DNA from: Prauserella aidingensis | GTDB taxonomy: Bacteria > Actinomycetota > Actinomycetes > Mycobacteriales > Pseudonocardiaceae | DNA: 64,000 bases | Direction of reading: 5' to 3' | Assembly: GCF_024171865.1 (NCBI RefSeq) | Contig: NZ_JAMTCN010000005.1 | Coordinates: 1 to 64,000, forward strand | Part shown: one piece after another, positions 63,122 through 64,000 of the stretch | How positions within the stretch are numbered: position 1 is the stretch's first letter | How the letters are laid out: each line of letters starts with the position of its first letter | The notes under the pieces: model-generated | Database searches by the model: none | Told to the model about the DNA's origin: nothing | Seen by the model: only the letters and a program-made list of their open reading frames with translations | Translations under genes and position numbers: made by a program

Positions 63122-64000
63122 ATGACACAGGGGCTCGCAGGCGATGTACCGGTGTACGACCTGATCGGGGTGGGCTTCGGGCCGTCGAACCTGGCTCTGG
63201 CCCTCGCCGTGGCCGAGTACAACGAGACCGCCGCCGAGCCGGTCGCGGCACACTTCGTCGAGAAGCAGGCCTCGTTCGGCTGGCACCGCGGCATGCTCAT
63301 CGACGACGCCACCATGCAGGTGTCGTTCCTCAAAGACCTCGTCACGCTGCGCAATCCCACGAGCCGGTTCAGCTTCCTGTCCTATGTGCACGAACGCGGA
63401 CGGCTCGTCGAGTTCGTCAACCACAAGACGCTGTTCCCGCTGCGGGCGGAGTTCCACGACTACTTCGAATGGTGCGCGGCGCGGGTCGCCGACATGGTCT
63501 CCTACGGCCGCGAGGTCGTCGCCGTCGAGCCCGTGTTCGACGGCGACGAGATCGCCTACGTCGACGTGCGCTCCGCGTGCGGAACGGTGCAGCGGGCGCG
63601 CAACGTCGTGCTGGCGACGGGACTGCGCCCGCGGGTGCCCGACGGCGCCGAACTGTCGGACCGCGTCTGGCACAACAGCGAACTGCTGCACCGGACACCG
63701 TCCGTGCCCGCCGACGCGCGGCGATTCGTCGTCGTCGGCGCGGGTCAGAGCGCGGCCGAGGTGACCGCCCACCTGCACTCGACGTTCCCCGACGCCGAGG
63801 TGTGCGCGGTGTTCTCGCGGTTCGGCTACAGCCCGTCCGACGACAGCCCGCTCGCCAACCGGATCTTCGACCCGGCGTCCGTCGACGAGTTCTACGACGC
63901 ACCGCAGGACGTCAAGGACCGGTTGATGGACTACCACGCCAACACGAACTACTCGGTCGTCGACCTGGAGCTCATCGAGGACCTGTACCGGCGGTTGTAC
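63122..64000 (+). CDS. L-ornithine N5-monooxygenase / L-lysine N6-hydroxylase (5' part)
   Basis: Open to the window edge (293 codons read). VYDLIGVGFGPSNLALALAVAEYN is the FAD site; FVEKQASFGWHRGMLIDDATMQVSFLKDLVTLRNPTSRFSFLSYVHERGRLVEFVNHK is the substrate region conserved in siderophore N-monooxygenases; FVVVGAGQSAAEVTAHLHS is the NADPH site; GYSPSDDSPLANRIFDPASVDEFYDAP is also conserved. It hydroxylates the side-chain amine of ornithine (or lysine) as the first hydroxamate step. Iron box upstream. Confidence 0.94.
   Translation, partial: MTQGLAGDVPVYDLIGVGFGPSNLALALAVAEYNETAAEPVAAHFVEKQASFGWHRGMLIDDATMQVSFLKDLVTLRNPTSRFSFLSYVHERGRLVEFVNHKTLFPLRAEFHDYFEWCAARVADMVSYGREVVAVEPVFDGDEIAYVDVRSACGTVQRARNVVLATGLRPRVPDGAELSDRVWHNSELLHRTPSVPADARRFVVVGAGQSAAEVTAHLHSTFPDAEVCAVFSRFGYSPSDDSPLANRIFDPASVDEFYDAPQDVKDRLMDYHANTNYSVVDLELIEDLYRRLY

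Overview
The window is high-GC actinobacterial DNA with GTG starts, ATGA/GTGA stop-start overlaps and many genes that look leaderless. A conservon-type signalling set, an XRE-hbhA-DUF2516 block arranged as in mycobacteria, Ku, DUF445 and CGNR proteins point to a mycolic-acid-group or Pseudonocardiaceae-type organism. I favour Pseudonocardiaceae, but this is inferred from gene content only.

Layout. 1-4.05 kb: a truncated IS481-like transposase, then small redox and housekeeping genes. 4.05-9.7 kb (minus strand): a B12-dependent diol/glycerol dehydratase operon in the unusual order small-large-medium subunit, then both reactivase subunits and a PduO-C/HbpS-like protein; no microcompartment shell genes are present. 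9.9-13.5 kb: a GAF/winged-helix regulator and a divergent ALDH-DUF779 pair; the ALDH and dehydratase promoters carry the same TGCAACG box array. 13.7-18.5 kb: an NtrC/AcoR-like activator divergent from an amidohydrolase-MIP18-ADH-ABM module. 18.85-28 kb (minus strand): a complete propane monooxygenase (prm/mim) operon, prmABCD-amidohydrolase-MIP18-ADH-GroEL. 28.3-31.3 kb: a small unknown gene, a second AcoR/MimR-like activator and another unknown gene. A palindrome of the form GTCTCA-N3-TGAGAC sits at three promoters and ties the two activators, the prm operon and the orphan module into one apparent regulon.

31.3-36 kb: F420-type luciferase-like oxidoreductase, release factor 3, MFS transporter, MaoC hydratase and a small membrane protein. 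36.4-40.5 kb: a conservon (sensor kinase, roadblock, GTPase) lacking the usual DUF742 gene. 40.6-44.6 kb: glycolate oxidase glcDEF. 45-51.2 kb: HTH proteins, Ku, small Cys-rich protein, DUF998, PP2C-like phosphatase, Clp-N protein and a YitT-like membrane protein. 51.7-57.9 kb: low-complexity exported protein, aminotransferase, DUF445, a cluster of DnaA-box-like sequences, CGNR regulator, VOC protein and a membrane protein. 58.1-61.9 kb: XRE regulator, HbhA, DUF2516, YbaK, SRPBCC and a medium-chain reductase. 62-64 kb: a formyltransferase divergent from an L-ornithine N5-monooxygenase with iron-box-like sites, the edge of a hydroxamate siderophore locus.

How the parts may work together (inference): PrmABCD hydroxylates propane, the zinc ADHs oxidise the alcohol, the specialised GroEL helps assemble the hydroxylase, and the diol dehydratase plus ALDH take 1,2-diols or glycerol to aldehyde and acid. 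The two blocks are adjacent but appear to use different operator codes, so they are probably induced separately.
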